NCBI GenBank assembly: GCA_046330315.1
Contig: JAXLSZ010000008.1
Coordinates: 1-64,000, forward strand
Source: JAXLSZ01 sp046330315
GTDB lineage: Bacteria > Actinomycetota > Thermoleophilia > Solirubrobacterales > 70-9
Reading direction: 5' to 3'
DNA: 64,000 nucleotides
A program made the translations under genes and the position numbers. Shown here piece by piece: positions 49,881 through 58,751 of the stretch. The notes beneath the pieces were generated by a model. The model ran no database searches. It saw only the letters and a program-made list of their open reading frames with translations, and was not told the origin of the DNA. Position 1 is the first letter of the stretch, and every line of letters starts with the position of its first letter.

Positions 49881-51716
49881 ATGGCCCCGGGCGGGGCCGG
49901 GCTGCCCGCGGCCGAGCGCGAGGTCCCGGTCTCCGGCCCCGTCTCGGACTTCATCGCCGCCCTTCCCGGTCGCAACCTGCGCAGGCTGCGGCTCGGCCTG
50001 CGCGCCTTCGAGCTGCTGCCCTTCCCGCGGCGTTTCAGCCGGCTCGACCCGGGCAGGCGGCAGGCCCTCCTGGCGCGCATGGAGACCTCGAGGCTGGGCC
50101 TGCGCAGGGACCTCGCGCTGATGGCGAAGGTCCTCTGCACGCTCGGTTACGCGGTGCGCCCCGAGGTGCGGGCAAGGGTGGGATATGAGGCCCGATGCGC
50201 ACTCGCGGACGGCTCGAGCCCGGACCCGGCCGGGCCCCTCGGGGATACCGGCGCACCGGCCGGCGGTGAGGAGTGCGACGTGGTCGTGGTCGGGTCGGGG
50301 GCGGGCGGCGCCGCGGCGGCGGCGACGCTCGCCGAGGCGGGCCTCGACGTCGTGGTGATCGAGGCCGGCGGCGAGTATCGCGCCGGGTCCTACCCGGCCG
50401 ACCCCCTGCGGTCCGTCGTGGCGCTGTACCGCGACGCCGGTCTGACGGTCGCCGAGGGGCGACCCCCGATCCCGGTTCCCGTCGGGCGCGCGATCGGCGG
50501 CACCACGGTGGTCAACTCCGGCACCTGCTTCCGTGCCCCCGAGGCGGTCCTGGCGGGCTGGGCCGGGGACTTCGGCGTGGCCTGGGCCACCGACCTGGAG
50601 TCCGAGTTCGCCGAGGCCGAGCGGACCATGCAGGTTCGCCGCCTGGATCCCGGGAGCATGGGCCGCAACGGGCAGCTCGCGATGGAGGGCGCCGAGGCGA
50701 TCGGGGCGAGCGGCGCCCCGATCTCCCGGAACGCCGGGCGCTGCGTCCAGTGCAGCTCGTGCCCGTTCGGATGCCCGATCGACGCCAAGCGCGGCGTCCA
50801 CGTCACCTACCTCCCCCGGGCGGTCGCCGCGGGGGCCAGGGTCAGGGCGGGAGCGCAGGCCGAGCGGATCCTGGTCGAGGGTCGCCGCGCGGTCGGAGTC
50901 GCCTGCACGGTCGCCGGCCCGGGAGCCCCCACCGGGCGCGCCTACGAGGTCCGTGCCCGGCAGGTGATCGTCGCGGGCGGGGCGCTGGGGACCCCGGAGC
51001 TGCTGATCCGCTCCGGTCTCGGCAGCGACGCCGTCGGGCGCAACCTCCATGTCCACCCCGCCTGCTGGGTGGGCGCGCGCTACCCGGAGCGCGTGGCCGG
51101 CTGGGAGGGGGTCATGCAGAGCTACTACGTGGACCAGTGGGAGAAGCGGTCGATCCTTCTCGAGGCCACCTTCACCCCGCTCGCCTTCGGCGGTGCCTGG
51201 CTTCCGGGCGTGGGCGCCCCGCACCGCGACGCGATCCTCGCCTTCGACCGGGTCGGCTCGATTGGGGTCCACCTCTCCGACCGCTCCTCGGGCCGGGTCG
51301 GGCTCACCCGCGGTGGCGAGCTTCGCGCCACCTACGCTCTCAGCGACGACGACGCCCGGCGCCTCGTCTTCGGGATCGCCCGGGCCGCCGAGATCCACTT
51401 CGCCGCCGGCGCCGTCGAGGTCTACCCGAACATCGGCCGGGCGGCGGTGCTGCGCCCCGGCGAGCTGGAGGGCTTCGAGGCCACCTCCTTCCGCCCCGGG
51501 GAGCTCCGCCTCGAGGCCTTCCACCCGATGGGCACGGCGCGAATCGCCCCGGAGCGACAGGGCGTGTGCGACCCCGAGGGCGCCGTCCACGGCGTCGAGG
51601 GAGTGCACGTCGCCGACGCCTCGCTCTTCCCGACGTCGCTGGGGGTCAACCCGATGATGACGGTGATCGCCTTCTCCAAGCGGATCGCCGCGCGATTCGC
51701 GGAGCGGGTCGCCTGA
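49881..51716 (+). CDS. GMC-family oxidoreductase (fatty alcohol oxidase/choline dehydrogenase-like)
   Basis: 611 aa from the first ATG. FAD site VVVVGSGAGGAAAAATLAEA (about 135-154), VIEAGGEY, GTTVVNSGTCFRAPE, a four-cysteine stretch CVQCSSCPFGCPIDAKR, and the GMC C-terminal signature HPMGTARI with DASLFPTSLGVNPMMTV. The in-frame sequence before 49881 reads LSATEQRTLSAICEA, which looks like the usual N-terminus of fatty alcohol oxidases, yet it has no ATG/GTG/TTG. An AAGGAG lies at 49820-49825, so translation may begin near 49836 at a non-standard codon (CTC). Substrate unknown. Confidence 0.88.
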   Translation: MAPGGAGLPAAEREVPVSGPVSDFIAALPGRNLRRLRLGLRAFELLPFPRRFSRLDPGRRQALLARMETSRLGLRRDLALMAKVLCTLGYAVRPEVRARVGYEARCALADGSSPDPAGPLGDTGAPAGGEECDVVVVGSGAGGAAAAATLAEAGLDVVVIEAGGEYRAGSYPADPLRSVVALYRDAGLTVAEGRPPIPVPVGRAIGGTTVVNSGTCFRAPEAVLAGWAGDFGVAWATDLESEFAEAERTMQVRRLDPGSMGRNGQLAMEGAEAIGASGAPISRNAGRCVQCSSCPFGCPIDAKRGVHVTYLPRAVAAGARVRAGAQAERILVEGRRAVGVACTVAGPGAPTGRAYEVRARQVIVAGGALGTPELLIRSGLGSDAVGRNLHVHPACWVGARYPERVAGWEGVMQSYYVDQWEKRSILLEATFTPLAFGGAWLPGVGAPHRDAILAFDRVGSIGVHLSDRSSGRVGLTRGGELRATYALSDDDARRLVFGIARAAEIHFAAGAVEVYPNIGRAAVLRPGELEGFEATSFRPGELRLEAFHPMGTARIAPERQGVCDPEGAVHGVEGVHVADASLFPTSLGVNPMMTVIAFSKRIAARFAERVA

Positions 51717-51792
51717 GCGACCCCCGCTTTCCGCATCCCGGCACCCGGGCGGGCCCAGCCGGCACCTCCCGGACCGGGTGCCGGGACCGGCC

Positions 51793-52179
51793 TCAGGCCC
51801 GGCGGCGCTCGTCCTTCATCGCCCACCAGCACCCCCCGACCACGGCGAGCGCGCCGCCGAGCGCGAGATAGATGCCGGCCTCCCGTCCGACCCCGAGCGG
51901 ATCGGCCAGCCGAGCCAGGACGGCCGCCAGCGCGATCACCCCGGCGAGGCAGGTGAGAGCGGTGCCGACGATGGGCAGATCGTCCTTTGCCTGCCCGGCC
52001 GACACCGCCGGGAGCGCGATTGCCATCGCGGCCGCCCCCGCGACCAGCAGGTCGGTGACCGACAGCGAGGTCCAGCCGCTGACCCCCGGCTCGAACCAGG
52101 GCAGGAAGAGGGCGACCAGCATCGCAAGGCCCCCCGCCCCGGCGATCGCCTCGGCGGCCCTGACCCGTCTCAGACGCAC
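51793..52179 (-). CDS. Small membrane protein, function unknown
   Basis: 128 aa, four hydrophobic segments (about 8-27, 42-62, 70-90 and 100-118) and a basic C-terminus (KDERRRA). FLPWFEPGVSGW after the first segment suggests a periplasmic loop. GTG start at 52179. Similar in size and arrangement to the membrane part of the next gene; the two may be related. Confidence 0.7.
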   Translation of the reverse strand: MRLRRVRAAEAIAGAGGLAMLVALFLPWFEPGVSGWTSLSVTDLLVAGAAAMAIALPAVSAGQAKDDLPIVGTALTCLAGVIALAAVLARLADPLGVGREAGIYLALGGALAVVGGCWWAMKDERRRA

Positions 52180-52221
52180 GCCGGGGCCTTCCCCGGCAGC
52201 GCCGCTGATCTGGACCCTCCC

Positions 52222-52857
52222 CTAGGAGGCAGCGGGCGGAGGTGGAGGAGGAGGTGGTGGAGGAGGATGAGCCGGGGGCTCACCCGCGGGAGGCTGCGGC
52301 GCCTGCGGCTCGCTTGACGGGTGCGGGGCGGCCGACCCACCGGCGGGCGGAGGCGGAGGAGCCGGGGGCTGGTCGGTCGGGGGCGAGCCCCCGCCCCGGC
52401 CTCCGGACACCCGGTCGGCGGCATCGGAGAAGCTTGTGCCCTCCTCCTGCATGGTCATGTAGCCGCCGGCGGCGATCCCGACCGCGGCGATCAGCCCGAG
52501 GAAGATGCCGAACTTGAGGCTCAGCCCGTCGGCCGGGGGATCGATGATCCGGAAGAGGATCAGGAGCACCGAGATTCCGCCGAGCACGGTGACGGCCGAG
52601 CTCATCGGGAAGGCGGCCTCGGTGCTCGAGGCGGCCATCCCCACCGCAATCACGGTGACGACCACGGTGAGCAGCAGGAAGAGGTCGATGAAGTCGAAGG
52701 AGTCCCAGGCGTTGAAGGAGGTGTCCACGCCAAAGGAGCCAACGACCGTGTTCACCTGGCCGCTCAGCCCGAACCAGTCCAGGAACATGAAGATGAAGAG
52801 CGCCACCGCCGAGACACCGGCGATCTGCTCCCCTCGGCTCAATCTGCTTACGTCCAT
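52222..52857 (-). CDS. Membrane protein with long proline-rich tail, function unknown
   Basis: 211 aa. Four membrane segments (about 12-30, 55-75, 84-104 and 113-133), then about 70 residues rich in Pro, Ser and Ala that end in a run of more than ten prolines. The layout suggests a membrane anchor with a flexible cytoplasmic or external tail. ATG preceded by GGAGAGGA 6 nt upstream. No family recognised. Confidence 0.75.
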   Translation of the reverse strand: MDVSRLSRGEQIAGVSAVALFIFMFLDWFGLSGQVNTVVGSFGVDTSFNAWDSFDFIDLFLLLTVVVTVIAVGMAASSTEAAFPMSSAVTVLGGISVLLILFRIIDPPADGLSLKFGIFLGLIAAVGIAAGGYMTMQEEGTSFSDAADRVSGGRGGGSPPTDQPPAPPPPPAGGSAAPHPSSEPQAPQPPAGEPPAHPPPPPPPPPPPAAS

Positions 52858-52948
52858 CGCGGGTCCTCTCCAATCGGTGGGGGTCAGCCGCAGGGTACAA
52901 CCCGCTCCCGGCGGATCCTGGCCCGGGCACGGACTTCCGTCCAGGCGC

Positions 52949-53806
52949 TCAGGTGGTGTCGAAGCGGGCTTTGGCCGCTGCGAGGGTGTTGACCATCAGC
53001 ATCGCGATCGTCATCGGCCCGACTCCGCCCGGGACGGGCGTGACGGCGGAGGCGACCTCGCGGACGGCGCCGAAGTCCACGTCGCCCCTCAGCCCCTCCT
53101 CGGTCCGGTTGATCCCGACGTCGATGACGACCGCTCCGGGCTTCACCGCTTCGCGCCCGATCAGCCCCGGCACGCCGACCGCCGCGACCAGCACGTCGGC
53201 GCGCCGGCAGACCGCCGGAAGGTCCCTGGTCCGCGAGTGGCAGACCGTCACGGTCGCGTTGCGGCCCAACAGCAGGCTGATCAGCGGCCGGCCGACCAGC
53301 CCCGAGCGGCCGACCACGACCGCCTCGGCGCCCTCCAGGGCGACCTCCTCGTGGTCGAGGATCTCGATCACCCCGGCCGGCGTGCAGGGGACCAGCCCCG
53401 GGTTGCCCCCGGCCAGCAGGCCGGCGCTGGTCGGGGTCAGCCCGTCCACGTCCTTCGAGGGCTCGATCGCCGCGACAACGGCCTGGGGGTCGATGTGGCC
53501 GGGGACCGGCAGCTGGACCAGGATCCCGTCCACGCCGTCGTCCTCGCCGAGCTCGGCGACCACGGAGATCAGCTTCTCCTGGCCGGTGTCGCCGCCGAGG
53601 CCGTGGTGCTCGGATCGCATCCCGGCCTCCTCACAGGCGCGGTGCTTGTTGGCCACGTAGATCTCGGAGGCGGGGTCGTCGCCGACGATCACCGTCGCCA
53701 GGTTCGGGGTGCGCCCGGTCCGTTCCCGGAACCCGGACACCTCACCGCGGACCCGCTCGCGCACCTCGGCCGAGATCGCCTTGCCGTCTATCACCCGCGC
53801 GCTCAT
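52949..53806 (-). CDS. folD: Methylenetetrahydrofolate dehydrogenase/cyclohydrolase
   Basis: Bifunctional one-carbon enzyme of 285 aa. Motifs: YVANKHRACEEAG with the catalytic Lys (about 54), VQLPVPGHID, KDVDGLTP, VVGRSGLVGRPL and TPVPGGVGPMTIAMLM. ATG at 53806. It follows pcrA by 35 bp on the same strand. Confidence 0.96.
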   Translation of the reverse strand: MSARVIDGKAISAEVRERVRGEVSGFRERTGRTPNLATVIVGDDPASEIYVANKHRACEEAGMRSEHHGLGGDTGQEKLISVVAELGEDDGVDGILVQLPVPGHIDPQAVVAAIEPSKDVDGLTPTSAGLLAGGNPGLVPCTPAGVIEILDHEEVALEGAEAVVVGRSGLVGRPLISLLLGRNATVTVCHSRTRDLPAVCRRADVLVAAVGVPGLIGREAVKPGAVVIDVGINRTEEGLRGDVDFGAVREVASAVTPVPGGVGPMTIAMLMVNTLAAAKARFDTT

Positions 53807-53841
53807 CTCTCGGTGACTGCCGTTGCCCGGGCGGCCATCCC

Positions 53842-56106
53842 TCAGCGCCTCTGGATCGGGGCGTAGTCGGCCATCAGCTTGCGCTCGGACCCGTCGGAGG
53901 CGAAGCGGACCACGATCACCCCGCCCGGCTCGACCGCGGTGACCACGCCGTCGCCGAAGCTGGCGTGGACGATGTCGTCCCCGGTCTGCAGCTCGAGGGC
54001 GGTCCCGGGGTCGATCGGCGCCGCGCCCGCCCCCGAAGCGGCCTCCCAGCCGCCCGCGACGAGGGCCCCGACGGCACTGGAGTGGCGGTCGGTCAGCTCG
54101 GCCGGGATCTCGTCGAGGAACCGGGAGGGGATGCCACGCTCGCGGCGGCCCCCGAAGGTGCGCCGCTGCCGCGCCCAGGTCATCAGGAGCCGGCGGCGGG
54201 CGCGGGTGACTCCCACGTAGCAGAGCCGGCGCTCCTCCTCCTCGCCCCCCTCCTCGAGCGCCCGCATGTGCGGAAAGACTCCCTCCTCGCAGCCGATCAT
54301 GAAGACGGCGTCGTACTCCAGGCCCTTTGCGTTGTGCAGGGTCATCAGGGTGACAAGCGACTCCTGCGAGCGCAGCGCGTCCTGGTCGGTGTAGAGGGAG
54401 ATCTGCCCCAGGAACTCCTCCAGGGGGGTGGCCTCGGAGGGGCCCTCGAGCTCGCGGTTGGCGTCGAACTCGGCGGCGACCCCGATCAGCTCCTGGAGGT
54501 TCTCGACCCGGCCCTCGGCCTCGACGGTGCGCTCGGCCTCCAGCGCCTCCAGGTACCCGCTCTCGTGCAGGACGGACTCGAGCAGCCCGGCGACCCGCTC
54601 CGTCCCCGCGCGGCGCCGGAGGCCCTCGATCGTCTCGTGGAAGCGCCCCACGGACTTCACGGCCGCGGCACCGAGCCCCGGCACGGCGGCGGGGTCGCCG
54701 GCGACCTCCCAGATCGGCAGGCCGGTGGTGTTCGCGTGCGCGGCGAGGCGCGCCTGGGTGGTGCTGCCGATCCCCCGCCTCGGCGCGTTGACAACCCGCG
54801 CGAAGGAGATCGCGTCGGAGGGGTTGGCCAGGAGGCTCAGGTAGGCGATCGCGTCCTTGATCTCGGCCCGCTCGTAGAACCTGGTCCCCCCGATCACCTG
54901 GTAGGGCAGCTCGAAGCGGACCAGCGTGTCCTCCAGCACCCGGCTCATCGCGTTGGTCCGGTAGAAGACCGCGACCTGGTCGCGCTCGAAGCCCTCCTCC
55001 TCGACCAGGCGGTCGACCTCTCCGGCGACCCAGCGGGCCTCCTCGTGCTCGTCGGCGAGCTCGGAGAGAACCACCGGCTCTCCCCCGGAGATCTCGCTCC
55101 ACAGCCGCTTCGGCCGGTTGGAGCGGTTGCGCTCGATCAGCGCGTTTGCCGCCGAGAGGATGGTCTGGGTGGAGCGGTAGTTCTGCTCGAGCTTGACGAC
55201 CTCGGCGTCGGGGAAGTCCTCCTCGAAGTCGAGGATGTTGCGGATGTCGGCGGAGCGGAAGCTGTAGATCGACTGGAAGTCGTCGCCGACCACCATCAGG
55301 TTGCGGTGCTCGCCGGCGAGAAGCTGAAGGAGCCGGTACTGGGCGTGGTTGGTGTCCTGGTACTCGTCCACCAGCACGTGGCGGAAGGCGCGCCGCCAGC
55401 GGTCCCCTGCCTCGGGCGAGAGCTCCATGACGTTGACCGCGCGGACGAGCAGGTCGTCGAAGTCCATCGCGTTGGCCTCGAGCATCCGCTTCTCGTAGAG
55501 GCGGTAGGTCTCGGCCGCCGCCTCCTCGAAGACGGACCCCTGGGCCTCCGCGAAGGCCGTGGCGTCGACGAGCCGGTTCTTCGCTCCGGAGATCTGGGCG
55601 CGGAGGGCCCGCGGCGGGAAGCGCTTGGGGTCGATCTCCAGCTCGGCCATGCAGCGCTTGACCATGCGCAGGGAATCGGACTCGTCGTAGATCGTGAAGG
55701 AGCGCGAGTATCCCAGCCGCTCGGCGTCGGCGCGGAGCATCCGGGCGCAGGCCGAGTGGAAGGTCGTCACCCACATCGCCCGGATGGCGCGGCCGACCAG
55801 GCCCTCGACCCGCTCGCGCATCTCCGCGGCGGCCTTGTTGGTGAAGGTGATCGCGAGGATCTCCCCCGGCCGGGCCTGGCCGGTGGCCAACAGGTAGGCG
55901 ATCCTGTGGGTCAGGACCCGGGTCTTGCCCGAGCCCGCCCCGGCCAGCACCAGCAGCGGCCCCTCGCCGTGCTCCACGGCGCTTCGCTGCGGCCCGTTGA
56001 GGTCGGCCAGGAGGCGCTCGACCCGGTCGGCGCCGGGTTGCGTCGGAGCGGCCCCGGAGTCCGGCGGGGCCTCGCTCGGGGCGGCTGCTGAGCTGGCGCT
56101 CGACAC
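53842..56106 (-). CDS. pcrA: ATP-dependent DNA helicase PcrA/UvrD
   Basis: Superfamily 1A 3'-5' helicase, 754 aa, for repair and removal of RecA or RNA polymerase from DNA. Walker A AGAGSGKT (about 55-62), motif Ia AITFTNKAAAEM, Walker B DEYQDTN, QSIYSFR, QNYRST, GLEYDAVF and VGVTRARRRL. The C-terminal 80 residues form a Tudor-like PcrA domain (GDDIVHASFGDGVVTAVE). GTG start 7 nt after TATTCT, probably leaderless. Confidence 0.96.
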   Translation of the reverse strand: MSSASSAAAPSEAPPDSGAAPTQPGADRVERLLADLNGPQRSAVEHGEGPLLVLAGAGSGKTRVLTHRIAYLLATGQARPGEILAITFTNKAAAEMRERVEGLVGRAIRAMWVTTFHSACARMLRADAERLGYSRSFTIYDESDSLRMVKRCMAELEIDPKRFPPRALRAQISGAKNRLVDATAFAEAQGSVFEEAAAETYRLYEKRMLEANAMDFDDLLVRAVNVMELSPEAGDRWRRAFRHVLVDEYQDTNHAQYRLLQLLAGEHRNLMVVGDDFQSIYSFRSADIRNILDFEEDFPDAEVVKLEQNYRSTQTILSAANALIERNRSNRPKRLWSEISGGEPVVLSELADEHEEARWVAGEVDRLVEEEGFERDQVAVFYRTNAMSRVLEDTLVRFELPYQVIGGTRFYERAEIKDAIAYLSLLANPSDAISFARVVNAPRRGIGSTTQARLAAHANTTGLPIWEVAGDPAAVPGLGAAAVKSVGRFHETIEGLRRRAGTERVAGLLESVLHESGYLEALEAERTVEAEGRVENLQELIGVAAEFDANRELEGPSEATPLEEFLGQISLYTDQDALRSQESLVTLMTLHNAKGLEYDAVFMIGCEEGVFPHMRALEEGGEEEERRLCYVGVTRARRRLLMTWARQRRTFGGRRERGIPSRFLDEIPAELTDRHSSAVGALVAGGWEAASGAGAAPIDPGTALELQTGDDIVHASFGDGVVTAVEPGGVIVVRFASDGSERKLMADYAPIQRR

Positions 56107-56119
56107 CCTGCCGAGAATA
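56104..56119 (-). promoter_or_regulatory. -10 box for leaderless pcrA transcript
   Basis: TATTCT (56114-56119, minus strand), 7 nt, then the GTG at 56106. It is the best match to the TATAAT consensus among the leaderless starts here. Confidence 0.65.
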
Positions 56120-56142
56120 GCCGCGCGCCCGGCCAGCCCGGG

Positions 56143-56931
56143 CTAACCCCCGGCCGAGGAGCGCCCTCGCTTCGGAGGCGGTGCGGAGGCCTCCGCCCCC
56201 GGACCGCGGTCCCGCTTCCCGGGATCTGCCCCGCCGCCGTTCCGCGCTCCCGCCCGCCCGTCACCCTCACGCTCGGCGAGGCGGGCCTCGAGATCGGCGA
56301 TCCGCCTGGCGAGCGCCTTGATCGCGTCGGCGACGGGGTCAGGAAGGTGGATCCAGTCGGTGTCCGGGCCCTCGACCCGGCGACCCTCGACCCGCACCGG
56401 GTGGCCCGGGTTCCCGACCACGGTGGAGCGGTCCGGGACGTCCTCGACGACCACCGTGTTGGCGCCGATCTTGGCGCCATCGCCGATCGTGACGGGTCCC
56501 AGCAGCTTCGCTCCCGAGCCGATCGTCACGTTGTCGCCGACCGTCGGGTGACGCTTTCCCTGCTGGAATCCGGTGCCGCCCAGGGTGACGCCCTGGTAGA
56601 CGGTCACCCGGTCCCCGATCTCGGCCGTCTCGCCGATCACCACGCCGGCCCCGTGGTCGATGAAGAGGTCGCGGCCGACCCGCGCCCCGGGGTGGATCTC
56701 GACGCCGGTCGCGATCCGCGCGAGGTAGGAGACCGCCAGGGGCGCCAGCGGCACCCCGCGCCGGTGCAGGCTGTGGGCGACGCGGTGCGCGAGGACCGCC
56801 TGCACCCCGGGCCAGGCGCCGAGAATCTCGATGGCCGAGGCCCCCCGCGCCGCCGGGTCGCGATCCCGCGCGGCGGCGACGTCGGACCGGACCTCACGGC
56901 CGATCCTCCTCAGAGTGCCGAGCCCCAGCAT
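56143..56931 (-). CDS. cysE: Serine O-acetyltransferase
   Basis: First step of cysteine synthesis: acetylates serine. 262 aa. Left-handed beta-helix hexapeptides from about 65: GVEIHPGARVGRDLFIDHG (catalytic His), GVVIGETAEIGDRVTVYQGV, TLGGTG, KRHPTVGDNVTIGSGAKLLG, VVGNPG. The C-terminus is extended by about 50 charged, low-complexity residues. ATG 56931 chosen; TAACCT lies 8 nt before it, and upstream sequence enters a family B repeat. Confidence 0.93.
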   Translation of the reverse strand: MLGLGTLRRIGREVRSDVAAARDRDPAARGASAIEILGAWPGVQAVLAHRVAHSLHRRGVPLAPLAVSYLARIATGVEIHPGARVGRDLFIDHGAGVVIGETAEIGDRVTVYQGVTLGGTGFQQGKRHPTVGDNVTIGSGAKLLGPVTIGDGAKIGANTVVVEDVPDRSTVVGNPGHPVRVEGRRVEGPDTDWIHLPDPVADAIKALARRIADLEARLAEREGDGRAGARNGGGADPGKRDRGPGAEASAPPPKRGRSSAGG

Positions 56932-56954
56932 CGCGTCCCAGGTTAGCCCCACCG

Positions 56955-57004
56955 GACGTGGGACCTCCAGACCCCCGCCCACGAGGGTCGAGAGGTCCCA
57001 CGTC
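56955..57004. repeat. Palindromic intergenic element, family B, copy 2
   Basis: Arms GACGTGGGACCT/AGGTCCCACGTC identical to copy 1 (28806-28854) around an unrelated 26 nt loop. It fills the gap between cysK and cysE. Confidence 0.85.
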
Positions 57005-57049
57005 AGGGAGGGGTGGGCGGTGGTGTGACTTCCTCGGCGCTTCCGTTGC

Positions 57050-58003
57050 TCAGGGGGCAAAGAAGGGGAGCGACATGTAGCGCTCGCCGGAGTCGCAGAT
57101 GACGGTGACGACGCGCCCGCCCTCCAGTTCCGGGCGGGCGGCGACCTCCAACGCGGCGCGCACGTTGGCGCCGGCCGAGATGCCCGAAAGGATGCCCTCG
57201 CGCTCGCCGAGCAGTCGCGCCGTTTCCAGGGCCTCCTCGTCGCCCACGCCCACCACCTCGTCGATCACCGAGCGGTCGAGCACGTCCGGCACGAACCCGG
57301 CGCCTATCCCCTGGATCTTGTGGGGGCCCGGCTCCCCGCCCGAGAGAACGGGCGAAGAGGCCGGCTCGACGGCGACCACCAGTGCCTCGGGCGCTCGCTC
57401 GCGCAGCATCCGCCCCACACCCGTGATCGTCCCCCCGGTGCCGACCCCGGCGACGAATGCACCCACCTCGCCCTCGCAGTCGCGCCAGATCTCCTCGGCG
57501 GTGGTGGCGCGGTGGGCCTCGGGATTGGCCGGGTTGGAGAACTGCTGGGGCACGAAGGCGCGGCGCTGCTCGGCGATCTCGCGAGCGAGGTCCACGGCCT
57601 CGGTCATTCCGCCCATCGAGGGCGTCTCGCGGACCTCGGCGCCGTAGGCCCGCAGAAGCTTTGCCCGCTCCCGGCCCATCCCCTCGGGCATGGTCAGGAT
57701 CAGCTCGTAGCCGCGCGCCGCGCAGACCATCGCCAGCGCGATCCCGGTGTTGCCGCTGGTCGGCTCGACTATCACCGATCGGCCGCGGCCGATCGCCCCC
57801 TCGCGCTCGGCGGCGTCGATCATCGCCACCCCGATCCTGTCCTTCACCGAGCTGCCCGGATTGAAGTACTCGAGCTTCACGCAGACCTCGGCGCCCAGCC
57901 CCTCCGCCAACCGGCCCAGGCGCACCATCGGCGTGCCCCCGACCGCGGCCGAGGCCTCGTCGCCTATCCGCGGCTCCTTGCCCGTCGCCTCCGACGCTTG
58001 CAC
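57050..58003 (-). CDS. cysK: Cysteine synthase (O-acetylserine sulfhydrylase)
   Basis: PLP enzyme of 317 aa that replaces the acetyl group of O-acetylserine with sulfide. PLP lysine in FNPGSSVKDRIG (about 54), substrate loop EPTSGNTGIALA, phosphate loop GVGTGGTITGVG, and the C-terminal CDSGERYMSLPFF. GTG at 58003 lies 6 nt after TACGGT, which supports this start. cysE follows on the same strand after 118 bp containing a palindrome; the Rrf2 gene is upstream. Confidence 0.95.
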   Translation of the reverse strand: MQASEATGKEPRIGDEASAAVGGTPMVRLGRLAEGLGAEVCVKLEYFNPGSSVKDRIGVAMIDAAEREGAIGRGRSVIVEPTSGNTGIALAMVCAARGYELILTMPEGMGRERAKLLRAYGAEVRETPSMGGMTEAVDLAREIAEQRRAFVPQQFSNPANPEAHRATTAEEIWRDCEGEVGAFVAGVGTGGTITGVGRMLRERAPEALVVAVEPASSPVLSGGEPGPHKIQGIGAGFVPDVLDRSVIDEVVGVGDEEALETARLLGEREGILSGISAGANVRAALEVAARPELEGGRVVTVICDSGERYMSLPFFAP

Positions 58004-58015
58004 GCGCCAACCGTA
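58001..58015 (-). promoter_or_regulatory. -10 box for leaderless cysK transcript
   Basis: TACGGT (58010-58015, minus strand), 6 nt, then the GTG at 58003. About 35 nt further upstream is a palindrome GGGGAC-N6-GTCCCC (58050-58067) that could bind the neighbouring Rrf2 regulator. Confidence 0.55.
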
Positions 58016-58219
58016 CAGGCCCGGCACCGGGCGCTTTCCGTCCTTGCCCGGGGACACTCCGGTCCCCTGGGAGGAGAGCGAGGGGACGAGCGAGGCGCAA
58101 CTCGGGGACCTGGGGGCCCTGCGCGGCATCCGGATGCGCGCGGCGGTCGAGGGCGAGGGGTCCATCGCGGCCGGCGGCAGCGCAGCGGCCGCCGCCCAAC
58201 AGCGGCCCCTGACCCGGCC

Positions 58220-58618
58220 TCAGATGTAGTACATGCCGGTGCCCGCCTCCTCGGCCTCGCGGCGAGCGATCTCGGCGATCGTGGTCTCGCCGAAGACCTT
58301 GCGCAGGGCGCTGACCCCCTCGGCCCAGATACCGCCCGCCTCGTCTGCCTCCTGGCCGATCTTGCCGTCGAGGGCCTGGACGACCTCCAGCACCGTGATC
58401 TCCTCCGCAGGGCGGGACAGCGTGTAGCCGCCCTTCATCCCGCGGTGACTGGTCAGCAGGCCGTCGCGCCGCAGGGTCGAGAAGAGCTGCTCGAGGAACT
58501 GCTCGGGGATCCCGCGGCGCTCGGAGAGCTCCTTGATCGGCACGGGGCCGTCGCCGGAGCGGGCCAGCTCGGCCATCGCGACCACCGCGTAGCGCGACTT
58601 CGAGGTGACGGAGATCAC
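58220..58618 (-). CDS. Rrf2-family transcriptional regulator, CymR-like
   Basis: 132 aa winged-helix regulator: SVTSKSRYAVVAMAELA, IKELSERRGIPEQFLEQLF, HRGMKGGYTLSRPAEEITV. It has no cysteine, so it cannot carry an IscR-type Fe-S cluster. This resembles CymR, which controls cysteine genes with CysK as its sensor partner. The adjoining cysK and cysE genes fit that role; the interaction itself is inferred. GTG at 58618 lies 6 nt after TACAAA. Confidence 0.9.
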   Translation of the reverse strand: MISVTSKSRYAVVAMAELARSGDGPVPIKELSERRGIPEQFLEQLFSTLRRDGLLTSHRGMKGGYTLSRPAEEITVLEVVQALDGKIGQEADEAGGIWAEGVSALRKVFGETTIAEIARREAEEAGTGMYYI

Positions 58619-58678
58619 CCGGGCTTTGTAGCGCAGGGACCGGAGGCTGCGGGGGTTCGCACGGCCCCGCGGCTCGGT

Positions 58679-58751
58679 TAGGATCGGGGCACCGCCGCCA
58701 GCGGGGGCATCGAGCCCCGACGACTCGGGAACAGACCGGAGACCTCCTCTG
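58679..58751 (+). promoter_or_regulatory. Promoter and leader of the response regulator gene
   Basis: TAGGAT (58679-58684) as -10, a leader of about 58 nt, GGAG at 58738-58741 and a CTG start 7 nt further on at 58749. Confidence 0.45.
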
